The position numbers and the translations under genes were made by a program. This document shows positions 7,982 through 16,657 of a stretch of 25,100 nt of DNA, piece by piece. Positions within the stretch are counted from its first letter, which is position 1. Each line of letters opens with the position of its first letter. The DNA is from Deltaproteobacteria bacterium UBA5799. GTDB lineage: Bacteria > Desulfobacterota > GWC2-55-46. The DNA is taken from positions 1 to 25,100 of the forward strand of contig DIDN01000132.1 in NCBI GenBank assembly GCA_002418185.1, read 5' to 3'. The notes beneath the pieces are model-generated. The model was not told the DNA's origin. It searched no databases and saw only the letters and a program-made list of their open reading frames with translations.

Positions 7982-9082
7982 TTATGCCTCGTTTTCCCTG
8001 ATGTAGATGTTGAGCAATATCCCGATTGCGACGAGGTTCACCATGAGCGAAGTGCCGCCGTAGCTTATGAACGGGAGCGGCAGCCCCTTCGGGGGCAGGA
8101 GCCCCATGACGACCCCCATGTTCATGGCGGCCTGGAAGACGACCATGAAAGTAAGCCCCAGGGCCAGGTACTGCCCGTGGAGGTCCTTCGCCTTCATGGC
8201 CACCTTCATCCCGCAGGCGAGTATCACGACGAAGAAGGCGACAACGCCGGCAACGCCTATGAGTCCCAGCTCCTCTCCTATTACCGAGAGGATGAAATCC
8301 GTATGCGCCTCGGGCAGGAAAAAGAGCTTCTGCCTGCCCTCGCCCAGCCCGACCCCGTATATGCCTCCCGAGCCGAAGGCCAGAAAAGACTGTATCATCT
8401 GGAAGCCCTTGCCCTCGGGGTCTTTCCACGGGTCCACGAATATCAATATCCGGTCCATCATGTACCTGAAATTGTGCACCACGAACCAGAGGCCGAGCCC
8501 CAGGAGCGCGAGAGAGCCGAGGATGTACCTGAGCCTTACGCCCGCCGCGAATATCATGAGGAATACTATGGAAGCGAGCGCGAGCGATGTGCCGAGGTCG
8601 GTCTCGAACATGATAAGGCCGATTATCACCCCTGGGATGAGCACGTTCGGGAGGAACCCCGGGGAAAAGGTCTTTATGAGGTCCCTCTTGGCGGCGAGCG
8701 AATACGCGAGGAAGAATATGACCGCGAGCTTCGCCGGCTCGGAGGGCTGGAAAGCGACGGGGCCGAGCCTTATCCACCTCCTCGCGCCTCCGGCCGAAAA
8801 GCCTATCCCCGGTATGTAGATCAATATCAGGAACACGGCGGCGGCAATGAGTATGGGGTAGGCCATCTTCCTATAGAGCACGTACGGCACCCTTGAGGCG
8901 GCTATCATCAACACGACCCCGGCAACGGCGTATGTCAGATGCTTCTTCACGAAGAAGTACTCGTCGCCGAACCTCTTCATCGCCACGACGTAGCTCGTGG
9001 AATAGACCATCACCACCCCGAGCACCACGAGGAGCAGGGTCGAGATGATGAGCACCCTGTCTATGTCCCTTATCCTTGTCAA
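7982..9082 (-). CDS. ftsW: Lipid II polymerase FtsW (SEDS family)
   Basis: FtsW is the septal SEDS-family glycosyltransferase that works with the class B penicillin-binding protein FtsI. The 366-residue product is strongly hydrophobic with about ten membrane spans. SEDS landmarks are visible: WIRLGPVAFQPSEPAKLAVI, the MFETDLGTSL segment and PLPFISYGGTSLMVNL near the C-terminus. The frame is open further upstream inside murD, but that part is an out-of-frame reading. The TTG at 9082 overlaps the murD stop (TTGA), has GGAGG just before it and gives the expected short cytoplasmic tail before the first helix. MurJ-type flippases are not encoded in the window. Confidence 0.95.
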   Translation of the reverse strand: MTRIRDIDRVLIISTLLLVVLGVVMVYSTSYVVAMKRFGDEYFFVKKHLTYAVAGVVLMIAASRVPYVLYRKMAYPILIAAAVFLILIYIPGIGFSAGGARRWIRLGPVAFQPSEPAKLAVIFFLAYSLAAKRDLIKTFSPGFLPNVLIPGVIIGLIMFETDLGTSLALASIVFLMIFAAGVRLRYILGSLALLGLGLWFVVHNFRYMMDRILIFVDPWKDPEGKGFQMIQSFLAFGSGGIYGVGLGEGRQKLFFLPEAHTDFILSVIGEELGLIGVAGVVAFFVVILACGMKVAMKAKDLHGQYLALGLTFMVVFQAAMNMGVVMGLLPPKGLPLPFISYGGTSLMVNLVAIGILLNIYIRENEA

Positions 9083-10437
9083 AGGGCCTCCACGAGCGAC
9101 CTGAACCTCTCGCCCCTTTCCTTGTAGTCCCTGAACATGTCGAAACTCGAGCAGGCAGGTGAAAGGAGCACCGTGTCCCCGGGGGCCGCTTCCCGCCGCG
9201 CAGCAGCCACCGCATCTTCGAGCGAACCGGCGAGGACCGTCCGGCTGCACCCCCCGAGGGCCTTCTCCATCTTGAACCTGGCCTCCCCGATGAGGACCAT
9301 GAGCTTCACCCGCTCCCTTACGAGCCCGGCCAGCACGCCGTAGTCGCCGCCCTTGTCAACGCCGCCGGCTATGAGCACCACCGGGCACTTGAGCCCTTTA
9401 AGCGCCATCATGAGCGCGCCGACGTTCGTGCCCTTGGAATCGTCTATGTAGGTTACGCCTCCGAGCTCCCTTACGGTCTCCATCCTGTGGCTGAGCCCCG
9501 AAAAGGACGAGAGCGCCTCCAGCACCGCGTCCCTCCCCGCGCCGGAGAGGCGCGCGCAGGCCACGACCGCCATTACGTTCTCGATATTATGGAGGCCCTT
9601 TAGCCTTATGGCGCTTACGGGGTACTCCTCCCTTCCGCCGTCGAGCCGGTATACTATCGAGCCCCCTTCGAGTGAAAGCCCGTCGTCCACCCTGCCCCCG
9701 GTCGTAAACGGCACCGGCCTCCCGCACCCGAGAAGGCCCGCCCTTTCGGTTATGGCCGGGTCGTTCGCGTTATAGACGGCGAAGTCGCCGGGGGCCTGGT
9801 TCTCAAAGAGCCTCATCTTGGTGTCCGCGTAATGGCCGAAGTCCCTGTACCTGTCGAGGTGGTCGTCGGTAATGTTCAGTAGCGCCCCAACACGGGGCCT
9901 GAAATGCCTCGTCGTCTCAAGCTGGAAGCTCGACACCTCAAGGACGATGAAGTCCGCGCCACCGCCGTTCTCGACGTAATCAATTGCCGGGGTCCCGATA
10001 TTCCCGCCGACGAACGTCCGGAAACCGGCCTTTTCCATTACCTCTCCGAGGAGGGCCGTGGCGGTAGTCTTCCCGTTCGTGCCCGCTATCGCGAGGACCG
10101 GAGAGTCCATGAACATCCACGCGAGCTCTATCTCGCTTACGACCTCTATTCCGCTCCTCCTTGCGCGCTCAAGAAAAGGCAGGGCATAAGGCACCCCCGG
10201 GCTTACGACCACGAGGTCTACGCCGTCGAGTGCAACGCCGTCATGGCCGCCCGCCCTTACCTCGACGCCCATGGAAAGGAGGCCGTTCACCCCTTCTATC
10301 TTCCCCGGCTCTTTCGAGTCGGTCGCGACGACGCTTGCCCCGGAGCCGCGGAGGAATTTGGCTACGGAGAGGCCGGTCCTTCCGAGCCCGACCACCACCG
10401 CGCTCCTCCCTTCGAGGGCCGCCTTTGCGGCGGCCAT
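9079..10437 (-). CDS. murD: UDP-N-acetylmuramoyl-L-alanine--D-glutamate ligase MurD
   Basis: MurD adds D-Glu to UDP-MurNAc-L-Ala. The 452-residue product has the N-terminal VVVGLGRTGLSVAKFL motif, the P-loop AGTNGKTTATAL, NITDDHLDRY and the C-terminal DDSKGTNVGA typical of MurD. The frame is open far upstream through mraY, which is an artefact. The ATG at 10437 is preferred because AGGGGA lies about 4 bases before it and it leaves about ten residues before the glycine motif, as in other MurD proteins. The tandem ATGs at 10470/10467, overlapping the mraY stop, are an alternative that would couple translation to mraY. The stop overlaps ftsW by 4 bases. Confidence 0.95.
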   Translation of the reverse strand: MAAAKAALEGRSAVVVGLGRTGLSVAKFLRGSGASVVATDSKEPGKIEGVNGLLSMGVEVRAGGHDGVALDGVDLVVVSPGVPYALPFLERARRSGIEVVSEIELAWMFMDSPVLAIAGTNGKTTATALLGEVMEKAGFRTFVGGNIGTPAIDYVENGGGADFIVLEVSSFQLETTRHFRPRVGALLNITDDHLDRYRDFGHYADTKMRLFENQAPGDFAVYNANDPAITERAGLLGCGRPVPFTTGGRVDDGLSLEGGSIVYRLDGGREEYPVSAIRLKGLHNIENVMAVVACARLSGAGRDAVLEALSSFSGLSHRMETVRELGGVTYIDDSKGTNVGALMMALKGLKCPVVLIAGGVDKGGDYGVLAGLVRERVKLMVLIGEARFKMEKALGGCSRTVLAGSLEDAVAAARREAAPGDTVLLSPACSSFDMFRDYKERGERFRSLVEAL

Positions 10438-10466
10438 GCAATCCCCTTTCATGGCGGCGCTCCGCA

Positions 10467-11537
10467 TCATCTGATCTTCAGCGTGCTTATCGCCACGAGG
10501 GCGAGTATTATCGATATTATCCAGAACCGCACTATTATCTTCGGCTCCGCCCACCCCTTGAGCTCGAAATGGTGGTGGAGCGGGGCCATTGCGAAGACCC
10601 TCTTTCCGGTTAGCTTGTATGAGCCCACCTGGAATATGACCGAGAGCGCCTCGACCACGAAGATGCCGCCGACGATAAGCAGCAGGAACTCGTTCTTGGT
10701 GATGAGCGCTATGGTGCCGAGCGCGCCCCCGAGGGAAAGCGAGCCCACGTCTCCCATGAACACCTGCGCCGGGTACGTGTTGTACCAGAGAAAGCCCAGC
10801 GAGGCGCCGACCATCGCCCCTGCGAAGACCGTAAGCTCTCCGGCCTGGGGCACGTACAGGACGTGCAGGTAGTTGGCTATCTTCACGTGCCCCACGAGAT
10901 AGGCGAAGAGCATGAAGGTGGCCGCCGATATTATCATAGGTCCAATGGCCAGGCCGTCGAGCCCGTCGGTCAGGTTCACCGCGTTCGAGGTGCCGACTAT
11001 TACGCAGACCGCGAAGGGTATGTACAAAACCTTCAAGTCCATTGACGCTTCCTTGAAAAAGGGAAGCGTCACGACCGTGTCCGCCCCGTTGTGGTAAAGG
11101 AAGAGCGCGGCGGCGAGCGCGACCAGCACCTGCAGGGCGAACTTGGACCTTGCCCTGAGCCCGCCCCTTCTCCTCACCACCTTGTCGTAGTCGTCCACGA
11201 AGCCTATGGCCCCCATGCCGAGCGTGACGAAAAGGAGGAGCCACACGTACTCGTTCGTCACGTTCCCCCAGAGGAGCACGGATATTATGACGACGAGCAG
11301 TATGAGCGCGCCGCCCATTGTCGGGGTGCCGGCCTTGCTCTGGTGATTGGAGGGGCCGCAGTCCCGTATCACCTCGCCCACGTTGAGCGACTTGAGCTTG
11401 TCTATGAGATACGGGCCTATGATGAAGCTCAGCACCAGCGCGGTTATGGCCGCGTAGATGGTCCTGAAGGTGATGTACTGGAATACGTTGAATATCGCAT
11501 GGTACTTGGCCAGCGGGTATAGGAAATAATAGAGCAT
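10467..11537 (-). CDS. mraY: Phospho-MurNAc-pentapeptide transferase MraY
   Basis: MraY transfers phospho-MurNAc-pentapeptide from UDP to undecaprenyl phosphate, giving lipid I. The 356-residue polytopic product has about ten membrane segments and all MraY signatures: the aspartates in GFVDDYDKVV, the NLTDGLDGLAIGP loop and the cytoplasmic APLHHHFELKG triad. The ATG at 11537 has only a weak GAGAG element close by, and the gene is preceded by a 117-base spacer holding a strong hairpin (see that entry). It is followed almost directly by murD. Confidence 0.97.
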   Translation of the reverse strand: MLYYFLYPLAKYHAIFNVFQYITFRTIYAAITALVLSFIIGPYLIDKLKSLNVGEVIRDCGPSNHQSKAGTPTMGGALILLVVIISVLLWGNVTNEYVWLLLFVTLGMGAIGFVDDYDKVVRRRGGLRARSKFALQVLVALAAALFLYHNGADTVVTLPFFKEASMDLKVLYIPFAVCVIVGTSNAVNLTDGLDGLAIGPMIISAATFMLFAYLVGHVKIANYLHVLYVPQAGELTVFAGAMVGASLGFLWYNTYPAQVFMGDVGSLSLGGALGTIALITKNEFLLLIVGGIFVVEALSVIFQVGSYKLTGKRVFAMAPLHHHFELKGWAEPKIIVRFWIISIILALVAISTLKIR

Positions 11538-11571
11538 CTCTCAGCGCTTCTCTTTCTTTTTTTTAGTGATA

Positions 11572-11599
11572 CTGAAAAGTCCCTCCTGGACTTTTTCAG
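11572..11599. other. Stem-loop in the mraY leader (murF-mraY spacer)
   Basis: CTGAAAA-GTCC (11572-11582) pairs with GGAC-TTTTCAG (11588-11599, one bulged base) around a 5-nt loop, giving an 11-bp stem. On the transcribed (minus) strand it is followed after 7 bases by a run of eight A (11557-11564), not U, so it is not a classical terminator for dcw transcription. Seen from the plus strand the T-run precedes the hairpin, so it does not terminate there either. It lies about 35-60 bases before the mraY ATG and could affect mraY mRNA stability or processing. Confidence 0.55.
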
Positions 11600-11635
11600 C
11601 CACGACGTGCCCGAATGTTCGTGCAAGTCTCGCAA

Positions 11636-11652
11636 CTTGGCAATCCACCAAG
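11636..11652. repeat. Small inverted repeat just after the murF stop
   Basis: CTTGG (11636-11640) and CCAAG (11648-11652) form a 5-bp inverted repeat with a 7-nt loop, immediately after the murF stop codon. It is too weak for a terminator. Together with the larger hairpin nearby it makes the murF-mraY spacer one of the few gaps in this tight operon. Confidence 0.3.
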
Positions 11653-11654
11653 GA

Positions 11655-13052
11655 TTACCCGCCGCAGGCCCTTCTTGTATCCATGCGCTTAAGGAACTCG
11701 ACCACTTCCTCGAGCGCGATACCCCTTGAACCCTTTACAAGGACCGTGTCGCCATCCGATATGACTGCCCGGAGCGCGCTCAAGGCCTCTCCTTTCGAGG
11801 CGAAGCCTAACGACCTTTCCATCCCGGCTGCGCGCGCCGCCTCAGCCGCGCTCCGGGAGAACTCCCCTATCGCAACGAGCGCATGAAGACCGAGCCCGGC
11901 AGCGAGCGCCCCTATGGATGCGTGCTCCGCCTCGCTCGCGGCCCCGAGCTCGAGCATGTCGCCGAGTACGGCGATTTTCCTGCCCCGCGCCTCCGCGAGG
12001 GTCTTCAATGCCGCCGCCATCGACTCGGGGTTGGCGTTATAGGTGTCGTCAAGGATTGTAACTCCTCCGGCCCTTGCCACCGCCATCCTGCCCTTCATGG
12101 CAACGGGGGCCGAGAGCCCGGCTGCCATGTCTTCGAGCGGCGCCCCCAGCGCGAGTGCCGCGGCAGCGGCGGCGGCGCCGTTTATGACGTTCGTAAAACC
12201 GGGCGAGGAGAACCTGGCCTCCACCCTCTTCCCGCGGACGTTATAGACTGCGGACGTCCCCGACAAAGGCCCATCGGAGCTCCAGCCCCCGACCGTTACG
12301 TCGGCCCTGCCCTTAATAGCGAATGTTATTGTCTCGCCCGGGCCCTCGGCGGCCCTTACCGCCCAGGGGTCGTCGAGGTTCACCACCTTCACCCCGTGCG
12401 GCGCAACAAGCTCGAAGAGGCGCCCCTTCTCCCTTGCGACGCCTTCAAGCGAGCCGAGGCTTTCAAGGTGGCTCCTCCCGATGTTGGTTATGAGCGCAAC
12501 GTCGGGCCTGCAGATTGCCGCGAGGCGCTCCATCTCGCCCTCCTCGCTTATGCCGAGCTCGACTACGGCCGCCTCGTAAGAGGCGTCGAGCCCGATGAGC
12601 GTAAGCGGAAGTCCTATCAGGTTGTTCCTGTTCCCCTCGGTCTTGAGCACCTTCCTCGAAACCGACAGTATCGAGGCTGTCATCTCCTTGGTAGTCGTCT
12701 TGCCGGCGCTCCCCGTGACCGCGACGACCGGTATGCGGTGGAGGCCCCTTAAATGGGCCGCAAGGTCGCCGAGCGCCCTCAGCGTGTCCCCTGCCTTTAT
12801 GACCGTCGGCGAGCCCGGAAGCTCCGCGGTCCCGCCCGCGCTCTCCACCACGGCGATGGACGCGCCTTTCGCGAATACATCCTTCAGAAATGCGTGCCCG
12901 TCGAACCTGGGGCCCTTCAGCGCGAAAAAGGCCTCGCCCTGCCCGATATTACGCGAATCGGTCGATACGCCGAGGGCCGTCGCCTCAACGCTGCCCCTTA
13001 CGACGGCCCCCCGGATAACAGAGGCCAGCTCTCCGGCCTTCAAGGGCCTCAC
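11655..13052 (-). CDS. murF: UDP-MurNAc-tripeptide--D-alanyl-D-alanine ligase MurF
   Basis: MurF attaches the D-Ala-D-Ala dipeptide made by Ddl, completing the UDP-MurNAc-pentapeptide. The 465-residue product has a MurE/F N-terminal domain (GVSTDSRNIGQGEAFFAL), the P-loop TGSAGKTTTKEM, the MurF-type TEGNRNNLIGLPLTL segment and DDTYNANPESMAAAL at the start of the C-terminal domain. The start is a GTG at 13052 overlapping the murE stop by 4 bases (GTGA), which implies coupled translation. Length is normal. Confidence 0.96.
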   Translation of the reverse strand: MRPLKAGELASVIRGAVVRGSVEATALGVSTDSRNIGQGEAFFALKGPRFDGHAFLKDVFAKGASIAVVESAGGTAELPGSPTVIKAGDTLRALGDLAAHLRGLHRIPVVAVTGSAGKTTTKEMTASILSVSRKVLKTEGNRNNLIGLPLTLIGLDASYEAAVVELGISEEGEMERLAAICRPDVALITNIGRSHLESLGSLEGVAREKGRLFELVAPHGVKVVNLDDPWAVRAAEGPGETITFAIKGRADVTVGGWSSDGPLSGTSAVYNVRGKRVEARFSSPGFTNVINGAAAAAAALALGAPLEDMAAGLSAPVAMKGRMAVARAGGVTILDDTYNANPESMAAALKTLAEARGRKIAVLGDMLELGAASEAEHASIGALAAGLGLHALVAIGEFSRSAAEAARAAGMERSLGFASKGEALSALRAVISDGDTVLVKGSRGIALEEVVEFLKRMDTRRACGG

Positions 13053-14578
13053 AGGGCCTGCCCCGCTGCCAGGCCGTTGCCGTGGATAATGGAGCGCAGC
13101 TCCTCGTAATCGTCGAAATGGTGCTTTACCCCCTTAATCAACTGATAGTCCTCGTGCCCCTTGCCTGCGGCGAGTATGGTGTCGCCCTTTCCGGCGATGC
13201 TCGCGGCCTTACGGAGCGCCTCCCTCCTGTCGGGGACCACCATGTAGCCCTTTCCCGCGGGCCTCTCCCCCGGGGCGAACTTCCTTATGCCCTTCATGCC
13301 CGCCTCTATCTCGCTTATTATCTCGATCGGGTCCTCGTCCCTCGGGTTGTCGGACGTGACTATGACAATGTCCGATTGCCTGGCAGCGGCCTCGCCCATC
13401 CGGGGCCTTTTTTTCCTATCGCGGTTTCCGCCGCAGCCGAAGACGGTTATGAGCCTTCCTCTCGTTACCGGCCTCAGGGCCGCGAGGGCCCTTTCGAGCG
13501 CGTCCGGGGTGTGCGCGTAATCGACATAGGCCCTGAAGGGGTCATTGCCGCCGGAGACGAGTTTTTCGAGCCTTCCGGGCACGCGTTCGAGCTTGCCGAT
13601 GCCCCTGGCCGCAACCAGCGGGTCTATGCCGAGCGAAACGGCCACCGCCATCGCGCATAGAATGTTCTGCAGGTTGTATTCGCCGACGAGGCGCGCCTCT
13701 ACCCCGGCCTCTCCCGCGGGGGTGGATATGACCGCCTCGGTCCGGTCTTCAAGGAGCGAGAAGCTCTTCGCGCGGACGGATGCGCTGCCGTCTCCGAGGC
13801 TGAAGGTCGTTGCGCCGGGGTTGGCCCCCTTGAGCCTCCTGCCCCAGGGGTCGTCGATGTTTATTACTTGCGCCCCGCCGGACGACCGGAGCATGTCGAA
13901 CAGGACGGATTTGCACCTGAAGTACTCGTCCATCGTCTTGTGGTAATCGAGGTGGTCGTGGGTGAGGTTTGTGAAGGCCCCGGCCCTGAACCTCAGGTGG
14001 GCCGCCCTCTTCTGCTCGAGCGCATGGGACGATACTTCCATCACGCAGTGCGTCACGCCGGAGTCCGCCATCTCCCGGAGCATCTTCTGGAGTTCCGGGG
14101 CCTGGGGGGTCGTATGGGGAGCGTTGAAAACAGACCCGTTGTACCGGTAGTTCACCGTGCCTATGACGCCGGGGTTCATCCCTGCTTCAAGGAGTATGGA
14201 CTCGACAAGGTAGGCGGAGGTGGTCTTCCCGTTAGTGCCCGTAATGCCGATTACGGCCACTTCCCTTGACGGCTCGCCGTAGAAGACGTCGGAGGCCCTT
14301 GAGAGGGCCTCTCTAACGTCAGGCACTATGAGCTGGGTCGCTTCTACGCCGGGGGTCTTCCTCTCGGCAAGGATTGCGGCAGCGCCGGCAGAAGAGGCAT
14401 CCGCGATAAAAGAGTGTCCGTCAACGTGCTCGCCGGGAATGGCCGCGAACAGGACCCCTTCGCCCTGGCGGGTGCCTTTTACGATATTCCGAGAATCAGA
14501 GGATAAACCGGTTATCTCTATATCGACGCTCCCGAGGACCTCGCAGCCAAGGGGCGGTGTTATCTGGCCAAGTTTCAT
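13049..14578 (-). CDS. murE: UDP-MurNAc-dipeptide--meso-diaminopimelate ligase MurE
   Basis: MurE adds the third stem residue. The 509-residue product has the GLSSDSRNI N-terminal motif, the P-loop GITGTNGKTTSAYLVE, NLTHDHLDYH, DYAHTPDALE and TSDNPRDEDP. In this family the DNPR motif marks enzymes using meso-diaminopimelate rather than lysine, so the wall is predicted to be of the mDAP type. The ATG at 14578 has AGAGG 4 bases upstream. It follows a 120-base gap after ftsI and ends in a 4-base overlap with murF. Confidence 0.97.
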   Translation of the reverse strand: MKLGQITPPLGCEVLGSVDIEITGLSSDSRNIVKGTRQGEGVLFAAIPGEHVDGHSFIADASSAGAAAILAERKTPGVEATQLIVPDVREALSRASDVFYGEPSREVAVIGITGTNGKTTSAYLVESILLEAGMNPGVIGTVNYRYNGSVFNAPHTTPQAPELQKMLREMADSGVTHCVMEVSSHALEQKRAAHLRFRAGAFTNLTHDHLDYHKTMDEYFRCKSVLFDMLRSSGGAQVINIDDPWGRRLKGANPGATTFSLGDGSASVRAKSFSLLEDRTEAVISTPAGEAGVEARLVGEYNLQNILCAMAVAVSLGIDPLVAARGIGKLERVPGRLEKLVSGGNDPFRAYVDYAHTPDALERALAALRPVTRGRLITVFGCGGNRDRKKRPRMGEAAARQSDIVIVTSDNPRDEDPIEIISEIEAGMKGIRKFAPGERPAGKGYMVVPDRREALRKAASIAGKGDTILAAGKGHEDYQLIKGVKHHFDDYEELRSIIHGNGLAAGQAL

Positions 14579-14595
14579 GCTGCCTCTTAAAACTT

Positions 14596-14671
14596 AAAGA
14601 AAACCGGCGATTTGCGTCGCCCTAAGGCCGGGCCGAAGCGCGCCTGCTTCAACCTGGCATTGTCTCACAAT
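14596..14671. other. Spacer between ftsI and murE with two small hairpins
   Basis: The 120-base gap 14579-14698 holds a perfect 5-bp/3-nt hairpin ATTGT-CTC-ACAAT (14659-14671). Closer to murE is GGCGA (14606-14610)/TCGCC (14617-14621), which on the transcribed strand is followed by GGTTTTCTTT (14605-14596). The latter resembles a weak intrinsic terminator or attenuator ahead of murE. The stem is only 5 bp, so strong termination is unlikely. Confidence 0.35.
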
Positions 14672-14698
14672 AGCGGCATCCTTTTCAAACCCTTCTTT

Positions 14699-16657
14699 TT
14701 ACCTGAACTCCACTTTTACCGGCCTCTTCGACGGTATGGAAGAGCCCGGCGGCGGGCTCTGGGAAACGGCCCTGCCGCTCCCTTTTATCTCGACGTCGAA
14801 AGACCTCTCCCTGGACATCCTCATTACCATCCTCACCGATTTCCCCGTGAAGTCCGGTACTGCCATTGGCCGTATCTCGAAAGTTTCCCCGGCAGCCCGA
14901 GCGGGCGCTTCCTTGTGCATGAGGGCCTTTTCGACCTTCGGCGCGCCCGCGCCTTCCCTGAAAACACCAAGGTATGCGAGCGACTCCTCGGCTATTTCCC
15001 TGAATACAGGGCCTGCCACCGTTCCGCCGTAATGCTCGACCTCGGGCTCGTCGACGGTAACGAGTATGGCGAGCCTCGGGTCGTCAGCCGGCACGAAGCC
15101 CAGGAAGGAGGCTATATAGGCGCCTCTCGCGTAGCCGCCCTTCTTGAGGTCCGGTTTCTGCGCGGTCCCGGTCTTGCCGGCGACCTCGAAATCCGGGAGC
15201 GCCGCAAGCTCTCCCGTGCTTTTTTCCCTGGTCGACTCGACCATCATCCTCGTAAGCTTGCTGGCCGTCTCCTCGGAAATTATCCTCTTTACTACCGCCG
15301 GATGCGTCTCGGCAACAGGCCTGCCGCCGGGCTCCTTTACGGACTTCACTACATAAGGCTGCATGAGGAAGCCGCCGTTCGCAATGGCGGAAAGGGCCGT
15401 TACCATCTGCAGCCCGGTGACCGAAACCCCCTGGCCGAAGGAAATGGTATGCAGCGAGACCTTCGACCAGTCCTTCGGGTGCCTCAAGACCCCCGCCGCC
15501 TCGCCGGGCAGGTCTACTCCGTTCCTTTTGCCGAAGCCGAACGCCTTCAAATACCTGTAAACCTGCTCGCTTCCCAGCTCCTCGCCTATCTTGGCGGTCC
15601 CTATGTTGCTGGAATACTTGAGTATCTCCGTGACGGTAAGCCACCCGTGCTCCTTGGTGTCGTGGAAGACCCTGTCCGCGACCCTGTACTTGCCGTTCTC
15701 GCAGAAGTAGCGGCTTTCGGGCTTCACGATGTTCTCCTCCAGGGCTGCGGCTATGAGAAAGAGCTTGAAGGTGGAGCCCGGCTCGAAGGTGTCGGTTACG
15801 GCCCTGTTCCTCCAACTGCCCGAGCCGTAGCGCCGGATGTCGTTCGGGTCGAAGGAGGGCTGGTTCGCCATTGCGAGCACCTCGCCGGTCAGCGGGTCCA
15901 TCACGATGGCCGTCCCTCCTTTGGCATTGAACGAGTCCACGGCCTTCTTGAGCGACTTCTCGGCTATGTACTGGACCGTCTTGTCGATAGTAAGCTCGAC
16001 CTCCATGCCCTGAAGCGGCACGGCCTTGTCCAGGTCGTCGTACAGGATGACCCTGCCCATTGCGTCCCTTTCCCCGGTGAGCCTCGCCGAGGAGCCCTTG
16101 AGCATCGCGTCATAGTATTTCTCCACGCCCTCGAGGCCGTTCGCGTCCACGCCCGTAAAGCCTATGAGGTTCGATGCGAGCTGCCTGTTAGGGTAAAACC
16201 TCCTGCCCTCCTTTATGATGCCCACGCCTTCGAGGCCGCGGATCAATTCGCGGTCCTCGCTCTTGAGGTCCACCTGGCGCTTGAGCCACACGAACCTCCT
16301 GCCCTCTCCGGAAAGCTTCTTCTCTATCTCGAAAGAGGAGACGCCCAGTACCCGGGAGAGCGCCCTGGCAGTCGCCCTGGGGGATTCCATCTTGTCGGGC
16401 TGGGCGAATACGGAGTCGACCTCGACGCTTACGGCCAGCGCCTTCAGGTTCCTGTCGTAGATGTCCCCCCTCTTTGACTGGAGGTTCAGGGTCTTCCTGT
16501 GCTGCCTGTCGGCCATCTTCTTGAGCTCCGGCCCCTTTACTATCTGGAGCTGGACGGCCCTGAAGATTATCACGCCGAAAGCCGCAAGAAAGAGGCCCAC
16601 GACTACGGTCAGCCTGAGCTTGAAGTAATCCGCCTTGGCCTTCTTCCTCCTCCTCAT
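14699..16657 (-). CDS. ftsI: Septal transpeptidase FtsI/PBP3 with C-terminal PASTA domain
   Basis: This class B penicillin-binding protein cross-links septal peptidoglycan together with FtsW. The 652-residue product has a basic cytoplasmic tail, one membrane anchor (about residues 15-34), a dimerisation domain starting at RGDIYDRN, and the transpeptidase domain: the active-site STFK (Ser295-Lys298), SSN (349-351) and KTG (495-497). A PASTA domain follows at about 596-652 (VPDFTGKSV to KVEFR). E. coli FtsI lacks PASTA; SpoVD/PBP2x-type proteins carry it, so the architecture is closer to those. The ATG at 16657 overlaps the ftsL stop (ATGA). spoVD-type naming would also be defensible. Confidence 0.95.
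   Translation of the reverse strand: MRRRKKAKADYFKLRLTVVVGLFLAAFGVIIFRAVQLQIVKGPELKKMADRQHRKTLNLQSKRGDIYDRNLKALAVSVEVDSVFAQPDKMESPRATARALSRVLGVSSFEIEKKLSGEGRRFVWLKRQVDLKSEDRELIRGLEGVGIIKEGRRFYPNRQLASNLIGFTGVDANGLEGVEKYYDAMLKGSSARLTGERDAMGRVILYDDLDKAVPLQGMEVELTIDKTVQYIAEKSLKKAVDSFNAKGGTAIVMDPLTGEVLAMANQPSFDPNDIRRYGSGSWRNRAVTDTFEPGSTFKLFLIAAALEENIVKPESRYFCENGKYRVADRVFHDTKEHGWLTVTEILKYSSNIGTAKIGEELGSEQVYRYLKAFGFGKRNGVDLPGEAAGVLRHPKDWSKVSLHTISFGQGVSVTGLQMVTALSAIANGGFLMQPYVVKSVKEPGGRPVAETHPAVVKRIISEETASKLTRMMVESTREKSTGELAALPDFEVAGKTGTAQKPDLKKGGYARGAYIASFLGFVPADDPRLAILVTVDEPEVEHYGGTVAGPVFREIAEESLAYLGVFREGAGAPKVEKALMHKEAPARAAGETFEIRPMAVPDFTGKSVRMVMRMSRERSFDVEIKGSGRAVSQSPPPGSSIPSKRPVKVEFR

Noticed and set aside
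6668..8896. Long plus-strand open frames opposite murC, murG and ftsW
   Set aside because: Same antisense artefact; the minus-strand genes carry all catalytic motifs and fit the operon.
10438..11244. N-terminal extension of murD through mraY
   Set aside because: The extension is an out-of-frame reading of mraY with Arg/Gly-rich low-complexity content. A well-placed ribosome-binding site and family length support the start at 10437.
14612..16477. 621-codon open frame on the plus strand opposite ftsI
   Set aside because: It is the mirror of a GC-rich gene with strong third-position bias. The protein is rich in Arg, Gly, Leu, Tyr and Val without any domain, and there is no ribosome-binding site; ftsI on the other strand has full motifs.
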